A stretch of 64,000 nucleotides of DNA from Sweltsa coloradensis (Eukaryota; Arthropoda; Insecta; Plecoptera; Chloroperlidae): contig JAMZAV010000165.1 of NCBI GenBank assembly GCA_024449915.1, positions 186,001-250,000 of the forward strand, in the 5' to 3' direction. The stretch's first letter is position 1, and each line of letters begins with the position of its first letter. The notes under the pieces were generated by a model. That model had not been told where the DNA came from, ran no database searches, and saw nothing but the letters and a program-made list of their open reading frames with translations. Of this stretch, positions 46,994 through 58,995 are shown piece by piece. Both the position numbers and the translations under genes were made by a program.

Positions 46994-47005
46994 TTATTAT
47001 TATAA

Positions 47006-47812
47006 CTAGGAAAACGCTAAAGTCCCGCCGCGTTGATGGATGAGCTTTTTAAAGTTTTTAGTTTGCGTGGGATATCTTTACTTTTGCAAGTGCTTTGTTT
47101 TGCTGCCTACGCATTGTAGGTGATTGTTGTCAAGTTCCTATTGTTACCTGTCAATTGGCATTATTTACCGAAAAAACTTATATTGAAAGCTTTATTTTCT
47201 ATGGATTCTGGCTAAATTTTTCGATTTTTTCTTTCAAAAGGTACTACATCACCATAACCTTAATGTCCATGTATAATATGAACGTTGTAGCCCCACCCGT
47301 TTGGTCAGAATTGGCCCAAATGGCAAGAAAATATCGCCCAAAAATTAAAAAAACTTATATTAAAAGCTTTATTTCTAATGATTCTGGCTAACTTTTTCAA
47401 CTTTTTCTTTCAGAAAGCAATACATCACTATTACCTTTGAGTATATAACCATATGGTTATATACTCAATGCTATTACCTTAATGTCCAAGTGAAATATGA
47501 ACGTTGTAGCCCTACCCGTTTGGTCAGAATCGGCCCAAATGTCACGAAAATATCGCAATACAAATCGGAAAAAATCGTTAAAGTACGATATTCATGAAAA
47601 ATATTTCTTTGATTGCACCCAAAAACAATACACCTCTAAGTTTTAGAGATTTCGAAGGTCCCCTCAATTTTCATCAAGATCGGATATGCCGTTTGCCTGG
47701 TAGAGAGTTAACAAACAGACAGAAAAACAAAACAAAAAAAAAAAAAAAAAAAACACCCGAGCTAAATTTTTTGGGGGTCAGTGAAACTGAAGTCTTCACT
47801 TCGCTCATTCAA
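47006..47812 (-). mobile_element. Family A (subtype 2) Helitron-like element with internal duplication
   Basis: The plus strand runs from CTAGGAAAACGCTAAAG to CTTCGCTCATTCAA. A perfect palindrome around ATATAACCATATGGTTATAT lies at about 47443-47464; it recurs with one change in the copy that follows. Confidence 0.8.
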
Positions 47813-47999
47813 TTTTTATTTATATAGCTAAGGGGTTATTAGCTTTTTATTATTATTTGCGTGTATTTATTTTTGAATTTTGTTTTGTACATGTGGTGAT
47901 TTTCAATTCTATTGTACCCGTTCTATTCAAAATTATATTGCAATATTCAATTTGTAAATTTTTCGATTTTTTTTTTAGCCTCACATCCTTAATTCATAT

Positions 48000-48524
48000 A
48001 ATATGAACGTTGAGCCACGTTGTCAGAATTGGCCAAATGGCAAGAAAATATCGCCCAAAAATTAAAAAAATTATATTAAAAGCTTTATTTCTAATGATTC
48101 TGGCTAACTTTTCAACTTTTTCTTTCAGAAAGCAATACATCATTATTACCTTTGAGTATAAACCATATGGTTATATACTCAATGCTATTACCTTAATGTC
48201 CAAGTGAAATATGAACGTTGTAGCCGACCCTGTTTGGTCAGAATCGACCCAAATGTCACGAAAATATCGCACTAAAAATCGTAAAAAATCGTAAAAGTAC
48301 GATATTCATGAGAAATATTTCTTCGATTGTACCCAAAAACAATACACCTCTAAGTTTAGAGATTTCGAAGGTCCCTTCAATTTTCATCAAGATCGGATAT
48401 GCCGTTTGCCTAGTAGAGAGTTAACAAACAGACAGAAAAATTAAAAAAAAAAAAAAAAAAAAACACCCGAGCTAAATTTTTTTGGGGGGTCGGTGAAATT
48501 GAAGTCTTCGCTTCGCTCATCCAA
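48000..48524 (-). mobile_element. Family A (subtype 2) Helitron-like element, 3'-truncated
   Basis: Starts within the body (ATATGAACGTTG) and ends CTTCGCTCATCCAA. It lacks the CTAG hairpin end. It shares the ACCATATGGTTATA palindrome with the previous copy, so the two probably arose from one another by duplication. Confidence 0.7.
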
Positions 48525-48844
48525 TTATTATTATTATTATTATTTATTTTTATTATTGTTTTTCAGGTATTTATCAATTTTCTTCTATTCTGTTCATTCA
48601 TAAATTTATTCAAAATGTCAAATTTTAGTTAATTATCATATTTTTTGTTTAGCCTCACAGTCGGTAATTTCAATAAATCAAATTTTAATTATATTAGGTT
48701 AAGTGTTCAGAAGTGAATAAATCCTTATCTTTAATAAACATAGTTCCACAGATAAGCTGTATGTGCAGTTTGTGGAAGGTCGAATGTATTAAATATGTAA
48801 GGTTATGAAAGAAAGAAATGTACCTACAGTAAAAAAAATATATA

Positions 48845-48849
48845 TATTA

Positions 48850-48924
<75 letters not shown>

Positions 48925-49020
48925 TTATGTATTATATGTTCTTATTTATTAATTAATCTAAAAAACAACAAAAAATTAAAAAAAATAGTACCAAAAAAAA
49001 AAAAAAAAAAAAAAAAAATT
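48845..49020. repeat. (ATT)n microsatellite and poly-A run
   Basis: About 25 ATT units at 48850-48925 and an A-run of over 20 at about 48992-49018. Confidence 0.95.
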
Positions 49021-49199
49021 ATAATTTATTATACTATTATAGTCATAATTATTATATATATCATTATGTATTATATTATTATACTATGTTTCATATGGTC
49101 TTTAAGATTAAATGCAATCTAAGAACTCCAAGACATTTAATTCGTCTCTAGAAGTAACTTTTCATTACATCAACGTCAAGGATATCATTCATGCTTCAT

Positions 49200-49390
49200 C
49201 ATTACTTGTGTGCTCGTGTCTGGTTAGCGACCTAGGTTCCAAGTGCAAAGGTCCAGAGTTCGATTCCCACCACAGGCACTAGTTTTTATACTTCTGATTT
49301 GGACCTAAGTCCATCAGTTCTAAATTTGTAAAAGGTGATTTTGGAGCCGTCCTAGCAACGAGGCTAAATTATAAATTATAATAATAAAAA
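49200..49390 (+). repeat. tRNA-derived SINE
   Basis: A-box-like TGGTTAGCGACCTAGG near 49220 and B box GAGTTCGATTCCC near 49256, followed by a body and an AATAATAAAA tail near 49380. Confidence 0.6.
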
Positions 49391-49450
49391 AATTCAAAGT
49401 TGTTCTTAATCGGCTTTGTTGATTCTGGCGTTGATCCACGGGTGTTCGCA

Positions 49451-49745
49451 CTATCGCAATTTATGAAAAATCATAAAATTTGTTTTACTGAAATTAATAT
49501 CAAGTTCCTGACTTTTAAACCAAGCATCCATCCTCTTGAGAACTTTTTGAAGACGTCTTAAGATCTCATCGACATCCACACCTTCTAAATAAAAAAAAAA
49601 CAAGTCATCCGCATATAAAATACAGTTGATTTTGGCCATGATAGTAGATATATCATCTATGTAGAGAATAAATAAAAGGGGTCCTAATATTGATCCTTGG
49701 GGTACTCCACAAAAAGATTGAACACTTTTGAACTATATCCCTCTT
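49451..49745 (-). pseudogene. Non-LTR retrotransposon RT fragment
   Basis: On the minus strand it carries CGVPQGSILGPLLF, then YIDDIS, ILYADDLFFF (the catalytic YADD box) and LDINFSKTNF. This is the order of a jockey/CR1-type reverse transcriptase palm. Only the palm remains. A stop precedes the first motif and the 3' part is missing after HKLR, so it is a dead fragment. Confidence 0.85.
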
Positions 49746-50500
49746 GAGAAAGCAATGTATTTAGTTAATGAAATTTGTAAACATTTTAAAAGTCGCAATT
49801 AACCATTCGGACATTCACTTAGCAATGTTTTTGCCATTATACATAGAGGACAAAGAAAAACACTAGTTCGAAACACGACTGCTTTTAAGATAGGTTCTTG
49901 ACTTCTTGTCTCAAGATCTCTTCGTGATGACACCAGAACCTAGGAGTCGTGGTTCTCTCCCTCTACCCTCCTACCTGTTGACTTCCTCGCGCCTCCATTG
50001 AGAAACCCTCCCACTCCTCCAGTCTACCCTACACTCCCTCTACCCTCCTACCTGTTGACTTCCTCGCGCCTCCATTGAGAAACCCTCCCACTCCTCCAGG
50101 AGATGTTTTCACGTCCAGTCTTACCTCCCCGAGACGGCGGCGACGGCGAGTGACTAGTGCTAAGTTTAGCCGGGTCCCGGATTTGGTCGTCCGCCGTGGT
50201 CTCCGCGCTCGTCACTGTGTCCGACGTAGGGGTGTAGGAGGTATCGTAGGTGCGCTCCGACCAGTTCCTTAGCTCGCGTCCGCCGCAAGAAGATAGTGTG
50301 ACGAGGAGGACAGTGACAGTGCGAGGATTAATCTGAGCGACAGGTGGGTGACAGGTGCATTGAGTGGAGCATACTGCAGTTTATTGCACCGTTATCTGTT
50401 AAGTGGTCGACAATAAAGTTCATCCGTCTGGATTCAACTTATCATCAACGTAAATCATATTTCTCCTGGTGATTACCGAAAAGTGAAATTGTAATGTGAT
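49746..50500. promoter_or_regulatory. GC-rich island with 77-bp duplication; possible internal promoter or 5' exon
   Basis: At 49955-50108 a 77-bp unit (CTCTACCCTCCTACCTGTTG start) occurs twice. 50105-50300 is the most CpG-rich stretch of the large intron, and CGACAG|GTGGGT at 50339-50350 resembles a splice donor. An alternative first exon of the host gene is possible. No TATA box or start codon in a clear frame was seen. Confidence 0.25.
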
Positions 50501-52950
50501 CGATGAAATCACGAATGACGTGAAATGTGATTTCCTAAATTATAGTTTCATCGAATAGTTATCTTAAAAATATTTTTGACAGTGATAATCTTCATGGGAT
50601 TTTTTTAACGTTTTAAATAATTATAATTTTATATAAATATGATTTTTTAAATGTGATGGTGATTCTATTTTGTTGTGTTTTGCCTTCCTGGATATTTTAC
50701 AATTATCTATACGTGCTGTTCTTCAGATTGCTACGGCACGCCCACGAAGCTTCGGTTATAAATACATTGAGCTGGTATCTCGACTTCTTTCTTTAAAAAA
50801 CGCCTAACAATATCTTGCCATTGACAGTGCATACTTAAAAAACTCAGAACAAGTTAGATCTAGACTTTTTTAGTGCGTATTTATCTAAAGCATTTTACTT
50901 TTCACGTTTGGCGAACTAAACTGAAATTTCCGTTTAGAATCCATTTTAGTTAGTTAGTTAATGTTGTTTTAGGGCACTCAACAGTAGAGTTATCAGTGCC
51001 CATACAAAGTTTTTTTGTCATATTTAACATGTTTTTTTTAAATTAATTGAAACAGCTTTACATAGTTTAAGAGATTATCCCATGTGTTGGAACCTTCCGA
51101 TTAAAGGTATTTTAGTAAAGATTTTAATTTAAACTCTTTCCTTTCATTTTTTTTGTACTTTGTACAATATAATAAATACGTTTTATAATTGAATCAACGC
51201 CACATATATCAATTGAAAGGGAGGGTCTTCACCTCTTAAAAGATATCCGTGGGTGAGATAAGAGTGTTTGATTCTCAGACTTAGCAAATATATGTTTCAA
51301 TGACAGTACACTGTGTTTATGTGACATGACAACAAAAATTTATGAATGTGTAATTTAACGTTGTTTTGTAAAAACATGGTGAACAAATGAAAAATACATG
51401 TGCACACGATATTGATTTAGGCTTAAGAGATACAAATACTTTAATTAAGTAAAGATAAATCAATTATATTATTTTACGATCAGTTTAAATAACTCAATAC
51501 AAAACTAAGCAACGTCAACAATATTTTTGATTTGTAGAAGAAGGTAAATAAATTAAATTTTGCATTTCGTTCAATTGTGGCTACTCGATCAACAATTTGA
51601 GAATCATATTTTGTGAAGAAATGTTTAGTTTCATGTCAGCTTTAATTCAATATTCTTCTGTAACAAGTCGGCTTTTCTGTAATGTTGGCGCTTACGATGG
51701 CCGGCTTCAGCTGCTCTAATATATCGCACCTGTTATTAATGAACACTCGAACTATGCAGTTAGCCATGAACGACGCCCATGGTGGTTTCCTAGTTGACTG
51801 ATAACACTTGTTGCGTGCTTCAAGCTCCGTCTTACGGAACGGTTTTATTGAGGTGGAAAACTGCTTTAGTTTAGAATCCTATCAAGACTAAACTGATGTT
51901 TGTATAATGTAAATACGAACATATGTTCAAGCGGTTCTACTCGCCAACCGAGTGATTCCATTTAATAATCCATATTCCATAATATCCAAATCCGCATACA
52001 TGGTTGTGGATCTTTCTCAGAAATGTTGTTTTACTTCACTTTAAATAATTATTTTTCAATAAACCTTAATCGATCCCTAGTAAATATTTAAATTGACCAG
52101 TAATTAAATCTCAACTGATATCAACCTAATATATGGAATCATAAATTAATTAAAATTGACATCACTTAATATGGAAATGTTACCAATTGAGATGAAATGA
52201 TCTCAAGTGATATCAACTCGTTAAATAATCTGGACACTTAATGATCTTTTGGCAAACTATATCAATTGATGTGAATTGATGCCAATATTTATCAAATTCT
52301 GAATTTCTGGGTGAATGATATCATTTGAAATAAACAGTGTTAATTAATTTATTTATTTTATTTATTATTATTTTTTATTTCAACATGACATTTAAAATCA
52401 CATTGCTAGTGGTAAGAAATTAGAGCATAGCCCCATAACACAAAGTGTCTTACCACCAGGACAATATACACAATACAATAATAAGAATATACAAAACACA
52501 TTCAACAATATAAAACACATAATAAAAATACACTCAATAATCTCAATATTAGAAACACAAAAAAAATTACTCATAGATAACACACATAAATATAATACAA
52601 AAATGATGGCGAGTGTGAGTGTGAATTTGAGTGTGATGTGAATGTGAATATGAGTGTATGTGTACTTGTGATTGAGTGGTATTCGTGTTAACTGGTATGA
52701 TCTTGACAGTTCATTCAAGTTATTCTAAGGTCTCTCTGAAATTTATTAAATTAATTGAAAGTTATCAATTGGGCATTCTCAATTGATAGTCAGTTAAAAC
52801 TTTTACTTCTGATGTTTTCTTCGGTACAGAAGTTACGATATCACTCACTCCCGTTACATCTGTTGTAAATACTGTCATGACAAAGTTACACAATATACTC
52901 GTATTTAAATATATACCCTGTGTTTCACATGTCTACCTCATGCACATTGC
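50501..52950. other. Intron, AT-rich
   Basis: A GTGTGAATGTGAATTTGAGT-like stretch lies at about 52610-52670. The word TGATATCAA recurs near 52110-52330. No gene was found. Confidence 0.45.
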
Positions 52951-52969
52951 AATACACGAGTTACAAATA

Positions 52970-53108
52970 TGCACACCTCGTCACAGTTGTGTGACATCGT
53001 GTCTCAGTTGTATGACATCGCGTCGCAGTTGTATGACATCGCGTCGCAGTTGTGTGACATCGCGTCGCAGTTGTATGACATCGCGTCGCAGTTGTGTGAC
53101 ATCGTGCA
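52970..53108. repeat. 21-bp minisatellite
   Basis: Six units of GTTGTATGACATCGCGTCGCA with TATG/TGTG variants. Frames across it are open because 21 is a multiple of three. Confidence 0.95.
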
Positions 53109-53949
53109 TGGTCACGTGATCACCACAGTGCAACAGGTTGGACAACAAACATCTTACCTTCCACCATGCATCAATTATTTTGTTGATTTGTCAGCATTAT
53201 TATGTTTAAGAAGTAGACTTTTGCGAGGATCTACATATCACTAGAAACATGTCTACGTGTTTTGATCGTTTGGACTATTGTTATTGACATACATGGATAT
53301 AAACTATAAGCAAACACGGAAGAAATGCAAAAATAAATTCATTCGCCATGCATTGATGTTTTTGTGGCAGCGTCCGTTTTTTTTTTTTTAGAGAAAGCTT
53401 ACCATTTTGTTGTTGTGTTTGTATTGTTAGTAATGGAATTTTGATGCTGCCAGGCACATCCATTTTTAACATTCAAGGGGCACCGCCCCCCCCTTCCTCC
53501 CCTACGCCCTTCTGTTTACCCCCAGGGTCACCAAAAACATTCTGAATACCAAAGCCACGGAAAAAATTGAATCAGAATTAAAGATGTTATGTTATGATCC
53601 AAAGATAGTGTTACTCTCACAAGTAACACAGAAAATGAGGACATTACTTTAGAACTGAATAATATCGAGATGGTCTTTTTTAGGTTTTATGAAGATTGAA
53701 CTTATCGACATCACAGAGCAAAACGTTGTAACACACATTCAGTCAGGATTGTTAATCACAAGAATCAACCTCCTGAACTAAATGCTCACGTCGCACTATC
53801 GACCACTATTTACTCAGTAAAGTCTAGTTACAACGAGAGCATTGTGTATGGAGTGTCACTTCTCGTAGTTGAAATTTAGTACTGTCTTGCAAACAATGTT
53901 GGATTCTGAGAGTTTAAAAGCATCTCGGAAGAAATGTATTCAGTGTTTC
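53109..53949. other. Intron, nothing recognised
   Basis: A T-run near 53380 and a C-rich stretch near 53485-53520. No exon was found. Confidence 0.5.
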
Positions 53950-54115
53950 CCATCTTTAAGTGTCTGTATTTGGGGTTATGGTAGTTTAGAAAGCAATGTC
54001 CAGGAGCTGTTTTAGAAGACGACTCCACCCCCAACATAAAACCTTCAGTATAAGTATTAAATGGCGGGTGTCGAGCCAGCGACCTCCCGCATGAGCTACG
54101 TCTATCGTGGTGTTG
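53950..54115 (-). repeat. SINE copy just upstream of a splice acceptor
   Basis: Shares GAGCTGTTTTAGAAGACGA, ACCTTCAGT and a tRNA-like GTCGAGCCAGCGACCTCCCG arm with the family at 941. It ends about 30 bp before the acceptor of the exon at 54150. Confidence 0.5.
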
Positions 54116-54149
54116 TGAGAAGGAAGTTAAAAGTGTTTGTTTCTTCCAG

Positions 54150-54242
54150 GAGCACAGCCAACAACTTGGGGACGACAAGAGCTTGTCGGAGCACCTGAAG
54201 CTACCGATACAACGTATCAACGACTATCAGCTACTCTTAAAG
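54150..54242 (+). CDS. Unc-89: Unc-89/obscurin-like gene: DH exon 4 with CR3
   Basis: A 31-codon exon, phase 0 at both ends, between the acceptor TTTCTTCCAG and donor GTAAAG. It reads EHSQQLGDDKSLSEH, then KLPIQRINDYQLLLK. The latter is the CR3 signature of DH domains (LxxPxQRxxxYxxLL), the helix that contacts the GTPase. It joins to the exon ending at 26688 across a 27.5-kb intron. The next exon (end of DH and start of PH) was looked for up to 64000 and not found; it may lie outside the window. Confidence 0.92.
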
Positions 54243-54927
54243 GTAAAGTGCATCCATCATTACTCAGTTCACGCGACAGATCACATCAGTAGTTTTCAAT
54301 AAAGTTGTTGCAGAAAGTAACCGATATAAATAAATTATAACCAACCTCGATGATTTGCGAAGAGGTCACAGTTTTTAAATTATGTATGCTTCAATTCGAG
54401 GGCGTAGCTACTTAAAAATCAATTTGATTGATGTACTTTGTGTATCCGATTCCAGTAAAAATTGCATTGACGAAATAGAGCCATCTACTCGAGTGTTCCC
54501 CGATTTGGCCAAGTAAGCCTAATTGTTAATTAAGTTGTGGTCTTGTTTTTTAATTTGATTACTCATAACGATGATGAGGAGTCAACAAATTTAGATAGAT
54601 GTGATGATAATGTTAAATAAGTAAATAAATATAAATAAGTTGTGTGTATCCAGTCCACGTCAGATATTTCTGATTGTACTAGGCCAGCCATACTCGTGAG
54701 GTATGAGATATACGAGGTTAGTTATTGGTAGAGCAGACATAAACAACTCTTCTTCAAAGAGAGCTGAAAATACACGTTTTCATTGCCCGTTGAGTGGCAA
54801 AGTGAGCTCGAGTAAGCCGGAAATCTGTCACTTCCGTCTGACTTAGTCCTCGCGTGCGAGACAAGTAATGTGCACTTACGAACTGTCAAGAGATGAACCA
54901 TCCGAGTACACGATTGCGTATTATTAG
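54243..54927. other. Start of next intron
   Basis: AT-rich sequence, no exon recognised. Confidence 0.5.
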
Positions 54928-55260
54928 AACTACTTTACTTTAACTACGTCATTTGAAATTATTTTTCAAATCACGCTTTCGGAATACAACGTGCAACAAA
55001 ATAGATGCCACCAAAAAACGTCTCTCCACAGCCGCTTTATCAAGCACAAGCTTTTAATAAATTAACTGAATTCAGTAGTAATTTAGATAAGTTTATTTTA
55101 TATTATTTACTACAATTCAGAAATTTTAAAAAAACTTTACTTTTACTACTTCATTTAAAATTGTTTTACAAATCAAGCTTTTGGAATACAACGTGCAACA
55201 AAAAAAAGATGCCACCAAAAAACGTTCCGCCACAGCCGCTTTATCTAGCACAACCTATAT
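54928..55260. repeat. 202-bp tandem duplication
   Basis: The stretch ending GGAATACAACGTGCAACAAA, GATGCCACCAAAAAACGT, CCACAGCCGCTTTATC occurs twice with an offset of about 202 bp and moderate divergence. Confidence 0.8.
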
Positions 55261-55960
55261 ATTGTTATTTAATGTTAGTATTATTATGTCTTATAACGGG
55301 TAACTCAAAATTGATTGTTTAGTTGCTAGATATATAAAAGACAAATAATATTAAATGGTGACTTAACTAAATTTTTAATTTATTGGTAAAAATGAGAAAC
55401 GTATTCTTGTAATGTGAATTTTTAAGTCAGGTTTCACCAACGCAGTAAATATTTTAACTGCCGATATTTCCGCGCATATGTTTCCAAGTCTAGTTCGTTC
55501 TGGAAACCGTGGCTTTCAGATCGTTACCAGTTTAAGATGTTTTGCAGGCGGCGTATCATTAAAATCTAACAGATGGGACTTCTAGATGGCGCGATGATGC
55601 TTAATGCATGGGCAGAAATATCTGCAGTATTTATTAATACGATCCAACTCTTTAAATAGAACCGTACGAGTCGGAAAGTCCTCAAGACATATTTTAATAC
55701 AGCTGTAAAGTTTGGAACCACTACATTAGTGAAACATAAAAGAAAATAAGCTTTGTCTCTTGGAAAAGTATTTCTAGAGACAAGTTATGACCACCGCTCT
55801 AGAGCTCAGTGTTGACAGCGAAGCAACTTGATTAGCTCGAGTCCCAGTGGGCACGAGTGTTAAAGAAATATTCAGATAAAATAGGTGAAACATAACAACT
55901 ATTTTAAATCACAACACTAGGCGTTTGCGACGACTGACGTGCGTGATGTTTTCAATAGAT
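55261..55960. other. Intron, nothing recognised
   Basis: No supported feature. Confidence 0.5.
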
Positions 55961-55964
55961 CGTT

Positions 55965-56190
55965 ATAACATGGACTTAGAATACATTGTAGAACAAAACT
56001 TGAACTGGGTCGTCGTCGGGGAACCCCTTCCTTTTGACTACCTCCCCGACGGCGACGACAAAAATAACACGGACGGATGATGACACAGACGGAGACGACC
56101 ACGACGTGGGGGAACCCCTGCCTCCCCATACTCTTGTGGCTGGTTCTGACCAGCACAGGCTTGTCAACCCTTGTCCCCCGCGTCATCCCT
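55965..56190 (-). repeat. GTCGTC-rich repeat, partner of 30660
   Basis: On the minus strand the order GTGCTGGTCAGAACCAGCC, GGGG block, CACGTCGTGGTCGTC, GGGGTTCCCCGACGACGAC matches 30706-30880. Open frames in both copies come from the triplet-like composition. Confidence 0.75.
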
Positions 56191-56560
56191 TACGTCCCTC
56201 CCTTCGTCTCGATTAGCCAAGTTGCATAAATATGAGAGTAAGCAATATCCAATCAATAACCTTAAAGATTGCATTTTACCACAAAATTAATAAAATCTGT
56301 ATCGACAGAATGCGCTTGCCCAAAACCGATTCCATATTACTGTTGTGTAAATCAATTAGTTTGTTTTATTAGTAAAATAGCTCTCCAATTAAAAATTTTC
56401 AACTAATATTTTCCTGTTATTTTGCGTGATTTTATTGCATTTTTTCCTTTTGTTGTTTTTCTTAATTTTTGAAGTAATGCGAATCAAATAAAAATCATAA
56501 CTGGAATGTCAGCTAATCAGACATATCACTTGATACAGAGTATTCTTGAATGCCAGCTCA
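56191..56560. other. Intron, nothing recognised
   Basis: AT-rich. Confidence 0.5.
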
Positions 56561-56564
56561 GTTA

Positions 56565-56760
56565 CTTCTTGTCTCTATTCTGTTATTGTAGACTATGAAG
56601 ATTCTTGTGGACGAGTAGGGCCTACTTCTTGCCTCCGTTATGGTAGCGTAGACTGACGAGTAGGGCCTACTTCTTGCCTCCGTTATGGTAGCGTAGACTG
56701 ACGAGTAGGGCCTACTTCTTGCCTTAGTTCTGCTAGCGTATACTGGCGAGTGGGCGAGCA
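56565..56760. repeat. 45-bp minisatellite
   Basis: Three to four units with ACGAGTAGGGCCTACTTCTT, GCCTCCGTTATGGTAGCG and TAGACTG. 45 is a multiple of three, hence an open minus-strand frame with a 15-residue repeat. Probably non-coding. Confidence 0.9.
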
Positions 56761-57329
56761 GGCAAAGCATGACAATATCTTAAATGAGGAGATCTGACTC
56801 AGCTTTAATGTTTTTGGCTTGCGAAGACTCTAGGTCGAGATCGTTGAGTAACGTGGCGAGATATTTCGGGATATTACAAATAGTTTCAGCTCGGATCGTT
56901 GGGAAAACTTTTCGTAAGCGAGAAGCACAAAACTGACAGTTTGCTCATCATGTGTCGGCGAAGCATCCAGCTTTCATAATAAACAACGACCGCACTCGCT
57001 CAGCTAAACGCATTAGATAGTATGTCACAAACTGTTGTTGTTTAAACTATTATAATAACGCCCAAGAAACCGAGTGAAGTGAATGATTAATGTACGAGAG
57101 AACTGGAGAGTGGAAAGTAAGCCCGATATTTGCTCGTGAACGAAATTCCTTTGCACTTCCCCCAAATGAAATTATAAATACTTGATAATATAACTTTATA
57201 AGTCGCGGACAGATGTAGCGCAAGCATAAAGCGACTCTTCTACCCGCCACTGCAATCCTGACGGAAAGTTTGGTCCAAGAATTCCCTTCACAACTACTCT
57301 AACTCAAGAAACGTAGTAAGACACTTGAC
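56761..57329. other. Intron, nothing recognised
   Basis: No supported feature. Confidence 0.5.
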
Positions 57330-57570
57330 GAGGGGCATGCCCCCTTCGGGTTACAGCCTCCCCACATGATGAGGGGCATGCCCCCTTCGGGTTACAGCCT
57401 CCCCACATGATGAGGGGCATGCCCCCTTCGGGTTACAGCCTCCCCACTGGATGGGGGGCATGCCCCCTTCGGGTTACAGCTTCCCCACTAGATGGGGGCA
57501 TGCCCCCTTCGGGTTACAGCTTCCCCACTGGATGGGGGGCATGCCACCTTCGGGTTACAGCTTCCCCACG
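57330..57570. repeat. 41-bp minisatellite with GGGGCATGCCCC palindrome
   Basis: Six units of about 40-41 bp (AGGGGCATGCCCCCTTCGGG, TTACAGCCTCCCCACATGAT). Each has a 12-bp perfect palindrome and a second possible hairpin. GC content is far above the flanks. Confidence 0.95.
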
Positions 57571-58703
57571 AAATTGAAACGAAACATTGTTAATGTAGGT
57601 CGAACAATATGAACATGAGCTCTAATCTAAATTAGATTTAAAACCGCAAAAAATCATTTTGAATTTATTCCTGGTTTCGAAAGATGACATATTCATTCAC
57701 CAGTGCTTAACTTGTGACGATTCGCATTTATCGTATCTTGAGAGGGACGACCGCTTCTCCAGGTTCTCATTTCAATAAAACGAGATTGTTTATGCATTGC
57801 TCCTACAGGTTTATTATTCCTGTCAAAAAATTCTCAAAAAACTTCTAAACATTACTTCTCTTTCTGTTTTAATGAATAGGTGATTAAATATGCCTGGGAC
57901 ACAGAAATGCCACACACCCCCTTCTTTGTTCAATCGACCCCTGAAGGACTTTTTAAATATGAATTAAGTAATCACAGCAAAAAACATTAAAACGTTATAA
58001 TCGCTACCACGCTAACCATGTTGGGATTATAACTTTCCGTTTGTTAGTCTGAACTGTTAAGGAAAGGAAAGTTTATTCAATGTATCTGTCGGGCGTCAGG
58101 ACTTTCTCACCTAATGTAAAACAATCTGTCGGGCGTCGCTACTGTATTGTGAGATTCTCGATGTTCTCTTCTTTGATATTAGACGAACGAGCTTTATGTT
58201 AATATCATCCCGAGGCATATTGTTTTTGCCACTTTTGCTCTAGATCAAGTTCTAAACCCCCAACATCCTAGAACATACTTGCCAAGAAACAAACGTATTG
58301 TTACACTTGGTGTTAGTTACTGTCCACGTGTGTTTCGTCTCAACGAGCTAGGTCAGGATTACTCCATGTACTTCCATCCATTGGGCGTCGCAATACTGAA
58401 ACTAAATCTTTCATCCATCTCTCAGCACAATGTTTTTAAACAGGTAGATCTAGTTGTTTTCCGTAATATTGAACAGTGCATAATTTACAACCTACTCAGC
58501 CAAAATTGCTGCGAACTTGAAATTTTGCAAAAAAAAAAGTTGGCTTCATTTTAGAGAATGTCTGGAACAGTTGGTTGTTTTCATGTAAAACTAAATCTAT
58601 ATCGTCCTCTGGTTGACTGGTCCACGTCCATGTCTCCCGACGTCGGCGTCGAGCGCTGTTGCCAGGTCTCGCCCTGGACCCGCGCCAATCTCGTCTCATC
58701 ACG
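57571..58703. other. Intron, nothing recognised
   Basis: A short repeat CTGTCGGGCGTC occurs near 58087 and 58126. A 91-codon frame at 58279-58554 shows no known domain. Confidence 0.4.
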
Positions 58704-58995
58704 GCTCATCTAGTATCAGGCTGTCAGACGAGATGGGAGGGGGTTTATGTGTTCATCTAGTATCAGGCTGTCAGGAGGGGATGGGAGGGGGTTAATGTGT
58801 TCATCTAGTATCAGGCTGTCAGGAGGGATGGGAGGGGGTTTATGTGTTCATCTAGTATCAGGCTGTCAGGCGGGATGGGAGGGGGTTTATGTGTTCATCT
58901 AGTATCAGGCTGTCAGGAGGTTTATCTGCTCATCTAGTATCAGGCTGTAAGGAGGGATGGGAGGGGGTTTATGTGTTCATCTAGGATCAGGCTGG
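58704..58995. repeat. 47-bp minisatellite
   Basis: About seven units built on TTCATCTAGTATCAGGCTGT, CAGGAGGGATGGGAGGGGGT and TTATGTG. One unit is shortened near 58915. Confidence 0.95.

Noticed and set aside
48805..49122. Isoleucine-rich protein
   Set aside because: Translation of an ATT microsatellite and a poly-A run.
56558..56770. Protein with 15-residue repeats
   Set aside because: Result of a 45-bp minisatellite in intron; no supporting signal.
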